Shown one piece after another: positions 6,209 to 9,181 of a DNA stretch of 9,181 nucleotides. Under the pieces are notes generated by a model. That model saw nothing but the letters and a program-made list of their open reading frames with translations, made no database searches and was not told the DNA's origin. Source of the DNA: Opitutia bacterium UBA5964 (GTDB lineage: Bacteria > Verrucomicrobiota > Verrucomicrobiia > Opitutales > Coraliomargaritaceae). The position numbers and the translations under genes were made by a program. The stretch lies in NCBI GenBank assembly GCA_002430605.1, contig DJBY01000086.1, positions 1-9,181 of the forward strand. The letters run 5' to 3'. Positions within the stretch are counted from its first letter, which is position 1, and each line of letters begins with the position of its first letter.

Positions 6209-6286
6209 AGAATCTTAATCCTACTCTTAATCTTACTCTTAATCAGGTGTCTCGTGTGTGGAGATTAGGATTAGGATTAGGATTCT
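6209..6286. repeat. Telomere-like hexamer array arranged as a long inverted repeat
   Basis: The right arm (about 6263-6286) contains tandem ATTAGG units; read on the minus strand they are AATCCT repeated. The left arm (about 6209-6245) reads AGAATCTTAATCCTACTC and continues with a degenerate 12-base repeat of TACTCTTAATCT type. The first 24 bases of the left arm pair with the right arm with only three departures from Watson-Crick, two of which become U-G pairs in plus-strand RNA. About 30 bases of mostly unpaired sequence form the loop. The array fills much of the rph/AI-2E gap and overlaps the last codons of the AI-2E gene. No T-run follows on either side, so a normal terminator is unlikely. 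Confidence 0.75.
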
Positions 6287-7458
6287 AAATGTTTGGATGT
6301 GAAGGCTGGTAAATAGCGTTCACGGGCCAAGCGCCAGAAGATTAAGAAAAATGCGGTGAGTGGGATCGCGAGTACCATGCCCATGATGCCGCCGAGGGCG
6401 ACGCCCCAAAAGAAAATGGAAAAGATGATGAGCATTGGCCCCATTCCGGTTCTATTGCCCATGATGCGGGGGGTGAAGACATAGTCGGTGAGCAATTGAC
6501 CGATGATGAAGACGACCGCGCAGAGGCCGATCAAGCTGGTGCCGCCACCGTCTTGGAAGTAGGCGAGTGGTAGCACGGTAATAATACCGAGCATGGTGCC
6601 GAGGTAGGGAATGATGTTGAGTAGGCCAAGGACGAGCCCCAAGACGATGCCGAACTTGAGGCCGACGAGGGCAAAGCCGACCGCCAGCACGACCCCGAGG
6701 AGGAGGCCGATAATAATTTGCCCACGGAAAAATGCGATGAGGATCTCGCTGAACTGACGGCAGAGAAAGACGATGTCATGTCGACGCTCATCAGGCAAGA
6801 AGCTGAGCTGTTTTTGCAGATCGTTCCACACGTTGCGGTTACCATTAAGAATGAAGAATAGGTAAATGGGGATAATCGCGTAGGCCGCAATTTGTGCAAA
6901 CATGCTACCGATAAAGCCGCCGACTGAACCGCCAATCATGCTGATTTTTGCTGGTAGAGCCTGAAGTGCGCTGGTGATGGTTTCAGAGTGCGTGGCGATG
7001 ATATTCTGCACATACGCATCGGGTGCTTGGCCGAGTTTGGCATGTAGCCACTGCCATCCGGCAGGCGTCTTTTCTTGTAAGAATTGGTAGAAATTGTCGC
7101 GTATGGTTGGCACTGCTTCGATCAACTCCGTGACTTGGCGGAATAAAATTGGCACCAGTAGCGCAGTGATGGTCGCGATGGCGAGCAGCACCAATAAGTA
7201 GAGCAGAATGATGCCTTGGGTCTTGGAGAGTCGGGTATGCCGCTCGCACAGGGTAATGATTGGCCGCAGCAGTGTGGCGAGGATCGCGGCGATCGCGAGT
7301 GGCAGTAGCACGTTTTTGAAGGTGTGAATGAACTGCTGCAGAACGACAAAGAGCGAACAGGCCGTGGCGATCAGTAGCATCAGGGCGAGGGCAGTGGCTC
7401 CAGCGGCGATGATTCGTTTTTGCGAGGGAGACAGGGCGGGCGGATTTGTTTCAGTCAT
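6277..7458 (-). CDS. AI-2E family permease (PerM/TqsA-like membrane protein)
   Basis: This 393-residue integral membrane protein has the family's usual length. Seen: hydrophobic helices at about 17-40, 47-66, 82-104, 186-204, 248-265, 268-290, 308-328 and 342-375, with a long polar insert between the third and fourth (about 106-175). Family motifs are RGQ (245-247), LGLLNIIPYLG (277-287), PRIMGNRTGMGPM (330-342) and GGIMGMVLAIPL (356-367). Members include E. coli TqsA and a Na+/H+ antiporter subgroup, so the transported species cannot be inferred from sequence; the family name does not prove autoinducer-2 export. The start at 7458 gives a short cytoplasmic N-terminus before the first helix. 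The last codons (L-E-S-stop) lie in the hexamer repeat. chrA ends 75 bases upstream on the same strand with no clear terminator between, so the two may share a transcript. Confidence 0.93.
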   Translation of the reverse strand: MTETNPPALSPSQKRIIAAGATALALMLLIATACSLFVVLQQFIHTFKNVLLPLAIAAILATLLRPIITLCERHTRLSKTQGIILLYLLVLLAIATITALLVPILFRQVTELIEAVPTIRDNFYQFLQEKTPAGWQWLHAKLGQAPDAYVQNIIATHSETITSALQALPAKISMIGGSVGGFIGSMFAQIAAYAIIPIYLFFILNGNRNVWNDLQKQLSFLPDERRHDIVFLCRQFSEILIAFFRGQIIIGLLLGVVLAVGFALVGLKFGIVLGLVLGLLNIIPYLGTMLGIITVLPLAYFQDGGGTSLIGLCAVVFIIGQLLTDYVFTPRIMGNRTGMGPMLIIFSIFFWGVALGGIMGMVLAIPLTAFFLIFWRLARERYLPAFTSKHLES

Positions 7459-7533
7459 AGCGTTGTGTGTGTGAGCAACGTGTAGCGGACTACCTTTTGA
7501 AAGTCGAGCGTGGGAATGGTGGCGGCTGCTTGG

Positions 7534-8718
7534 CTATTGGATTAGATAGCCGCAGGCACCGCAGCTGAGCACCACCAGCCACGCGGGGATCTTAAATCGA
7601 CTCAGTGCGATAAAGGCGCCGGCAGCCAGTACGGCATCGGGCCAGCGTTGCACGCCGTGTGCCCAGACCGGATTGATAAAAGCGGCGAGGAGTAGACCGA
7701 CGACGGCGGCATTCGCACCAATGAGGCCGGCTTGTGCCCAGACTTTGTTTCGAAAGGTATTCCACAGTGGTAGTAGGCCAATGAGTAGCAACATCCCAGG
7801 CAGGAAGATCGCTAGCAGTGCGATTGCGCCGCCGATCCATTGCGGAGAAGTGGCTTGGCTGGCGGTGCCGAGAAAGGCTGAGAGAGTGAACAGCGGGCCG
7901 GGCAGTGCTTGTGCCGCGCTATAGCCGGCGAGGAAGTTGCTTTCCGATACGAGGCCGCTAGGCACCACGCTATCATGCAACAAGGGCAGCACGACGTGAC
8001 CGCCGCCGAAGACCATCGCACCAGCTCGGTAATTCATACCATAAATCGCGCTACTTGCATCCGGCGACATGAGGAGTGAGCCGGTTAGTAGCACGCAAAA
8101 GCTCGTGAGCGCGATGCACATCGTGCGCTTACTGACGAGTTGCTGTGCGCCGTGTAGCTCTGGCTTCTCTTGGCTGCAGTTGCGGAACAGAACATTGCCG
8201 ATGGCCACGCCCAGTAAAATGACGCCGATTTGTATCCATGCGCCAGAGACAGACAGGGCGAGTGCTGCACAGCCAATTGCGATCGCGATGCGCGGCCAGT
8301 CAGGGCAGAGTTTTTTGCCTAAATCGAGCACTGCTTTGGCGACCACGGCTACGGCTGCAATGAGGAGTCCGTGAATCAACGGAGCGGCACCATCACCGCT
8401 GACGGCAAGCCCGTAAGCGAAGGCGATCATAATCAGCGCCGACGGTAGCGAGAAGCCCAACCACGCGGCACATGCACCGCGTAGGCCGCCGCGATGCCAT
8501 GCGATGGCGAAGCCCAACTGACTGCTAGATGGGCCAGGTACGAATTGGCACAGCGCCAGTAGCTCTGCGTAGTGCGACGCGGTTAGCCATTTACGGCAAC
8601 TGACGAACTCTTCCTTGAAGTAGCCGAAGTGAGCCACCGGTCCGCCGAACGAGAGACAACCGAGTCGGAGGTAAATCAGAAAGATCTTCAGAGCAGAGAG
8701 TGGCTGTTGCGTCGACAT
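7534..8718 (-). CDS. chrA: Chromate ion transporter (CHR) family, two-domain ChrA-type
   Basis: This 394-residue membrane protein has two tandem homologous CHR halves, the length of long-chain ChrA proteins. Half 1 shows SFGGPVAHFGYFKEEFV (23-39) and CQFVPGPSSSQLGF (57-70). Half 2 shows VFGGGHVVLPLL (236-247) and SAAQALPGPLF (267-277). Each half has the FGG and PGP signatures expected at equivalent places, and many hydrophobic segments fill the rest. Characterised members export chromate from the cytoplasm using the proton-motive force; many homologues in uncontaminated habitats have no demonstrated substrate, so chromate specificity is inferred. The open frame extends upstream to 8847 and would overlap queF. 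The ATG at 8718 (MSTQQPLSALKIFLIYLRLG) is chosen because family members begin just before the first helix and because it clears the divergent promoter region. No chrB-like regulator is adjacent. Confidence 0.93.
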   Translation of the reverse strand: MSTQQPLSALKIFLIYLRLGCLSFGGPVAHFGYFKEEFVSCRKWLTASHYAELLALCQFVPGPSSSQLGFAIAWHRGGLRGACAAWLGFSLPSALIMIAFAYGLAVSGDGAAPLIHGLLIAAVAVVAKAVLDLGKKLCPDWPRIAIAIGCAALALSVSGAWIQIGVILLGVAIGNVLFRNCSQEKPELHGAQQLVSKRTMCIALTSFCVLLTGSLLMSPDASSAIYGMNYRAGAMVFGGGHVVLPLLHDSVVPSGLVSESNFLAGYSAAQALPGPLFTLSAFLGTASQATSPQWIGGAIALLAIFLPGMLLLIGLLPLWNTFRNKVWAQAGLIGANAAVVGLLLAAFINPVWAHGVQRWPDAVLAAGAFIALSRFKIPAWLVVLSCGACGYLIQ

Positions 8719-8725
8719 TGCCTGA

Positions 8726-8753
8726 ATTAGGACCGATCGGTTGCTTTTTTCAA
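8726..8753 (-). promoter_or_regulatory. Candidate chrA promoter with a palindrome in the spacer
   Basis: On the minus strand TTGAAA (8748-8753) is followed after 16 bases by CCTAAT (8726-8731, four of six to TATAAT). The spacer contains the perfect palindrome ACCGATCGGT (8732-8741). Transcription would begin near 8719-8720, almost at the chrA ATG (8718), which would make the message nearly leaderless. The palindrome is placed where a repressor could block RNA polymerase. Assignment is by consensus only. Confidence 0.4.
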
Positions 8754-8806
8754 GAATTGAAGAGTGGGGTTGAACTTTTGCCGACAACACGCACTGTCCT
8801 GTGATC

Positions 8807-9181
8807 ATGGACATCGAGACTTTCCCAAATCCAAACCAAGAGCGCAACTACACTATCCAGCACATCCAGGAGGAGTTTACTTCCACCTGCCCGATGACTG
8901 GGCATCCAGACTACGCTACGGTGGTTTTTAGTTATGCGCCAAATGAGCTCTGCATCGAGTTAAAGGCGATGAAGCTCTACCTGCACGATTATCGCAACAA
9001 GGGGATTTTCTTCGAAGCGGCGACCAATAAAATCTTTGAGGATCTATTTGAAGTTACTAAGCCACGCTGGGCACGTCTCGAAACGATTTGGCGCGGACGT
9101 GGCGGTATTCGCTCGAACATCATCGTTGAAGCGCAACAAGACGGCTACGACGGTCCAAAGACTGCGCCATTTGCTAGTTAG
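8807..9181 (+). CDS. queF: PreQ0 reductase (NADPH-dependent 7-cyano-7-deazaguanine reductase)
   Basis: This is a complete 124-residue protein ending in TAG at the last base of the window. QueF reduces the nitrile preQ0 to the amine preQ1 with two NADPH, in the queuosine tRNA-modification pathway in the cytoplasm. Seen, numbered from the ATG at 8807: FTSTCPMTGHPDYA with the catalytic cysteine C28 and acid D35; IELKAMKLYLHDYRNKGIFFE, which carries the family's E(L)KSxKLY substrate block and the preQ0-binding glutamate E70; and WRGRGGI near the C-terminus. The C to D and C to E spacings (7 and 42) equal those of the Bacillus subtilis enzyme. It is the short, single-domain type with an unusually brief N-terminus. 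A GTG at 8801 is an alternative start two codons earlier; an in-frame stop at 8771 rules out anything much longer. It is divergent from chrA. No other queuosine gene (queC, queD, queE) is in the window. Confidence 0.95.
   Translation: MDIETFPNPNQERNYTIQHIQEEFTSTCPMTGHPDYATVVFSYAPNELCIELKAMKLYLHDYRNKGIFFEAATNKIFEDLFEVTKPRWARLETIWRGRGGIRSNIIVEAQQDGYDGPKTAPFAS

Noticed and set aside
7461..7480. CGTTG...CAACG inverted repeat just before the AI-2E start
   Set aside because: The arms are only five bases with a ten-base GT-rich loop; this is likely chance.
8770..8798. Possible queF promoter (TTGAAC with a -10 near 8793)
   Set aside because: The would-be -10 hexamer (ACTGTC) does not resemble TATAAT, so there is no real support.
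8719..8847. N-terminal extension of ChrA to 8847
   Set aside because: It would overlap the start of queF and adds a polar segment unlike family members; the ATG at 8718 begins just before the first membrane helix.

Overview
The window reads as an ordinary chromosomal stretch of a bacterium, most likely a marine-type member of the Verrucomicrobiota (Opitutae/Puniceicoccales-like). That placement is an inference from the gene mix, the moderate GC content, the small secreted EF-hand protein and the absence of Shine-Dalgarno sites; no rRNA or other phylogenetic marker is present. Eight of the nine genes lie on the minus strand and one (queF) on the plus strand at the right edge. I see no phage, transposase, CRISPR array or tRNA.

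Layout, left to right. (1) 1-1477, minus: a membrane-embedded processive family 2 glycosyltransferase whose C-terminus runs off the left edge. (2) 1478-1693: non-coding, with three small hairpins, at least one of which probably ends the upstream minus-strand unit. (3) 1694-2137 and 2177-2710, minus: a stand-alone MEKHLA-domain (PAS-like) protein preceded 39 bases upstream by an unrecognised exported protein; the two may be co-transcribed. (4) 2895-4523, minus: an ABC-F ribosome-associated ATPase. (5) 4524-4828: about 300 non-coding bases holding a fragment that resembles a dispersed genomic repeat and a perfect mirror repeat. (6) 4895-5269, minus: an exported two-EF-hand protein with a strong intrinsic terminator. 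(7) 5389-6150, minus: rph (RNase PH), with a terminator 6 bases after its stop codon. (8) 6277-7458, minus: an AI-2E family permease whose stop codon lies inside a telomere-like hexamer repeat that forms half of a long inverted repeat. (9) 7534-8718, minus: chrA, a full-length two-domain chromate-type transporter. (10) 8807-9181, plus: queF, divergent from chrA.

The genes do not form one pathway. Translation and RNA themes recur (ABC-F, rph, queF for the tRNA modification queuosine), beside envelope functions (glycosyltransferase, two exported small proteins, two transporters). chrA and the AI-2E gene are 75 bases apart without an evident terminator and may share a transcript. rph and the EF-hand gene are separated by a terminator.

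The most notable signals are non-coding: the inverted hexamer-repeat array at 6209-6286, a 10-bp palindrome inside the putative chrA promoter, an 18-bp palindrome between rph and the EF-hand gene, and the lack of a recognisable Shine-Dalgarno sequence before all nine start codons. I did not find convincing evidence for an entirely new multi-gene system.
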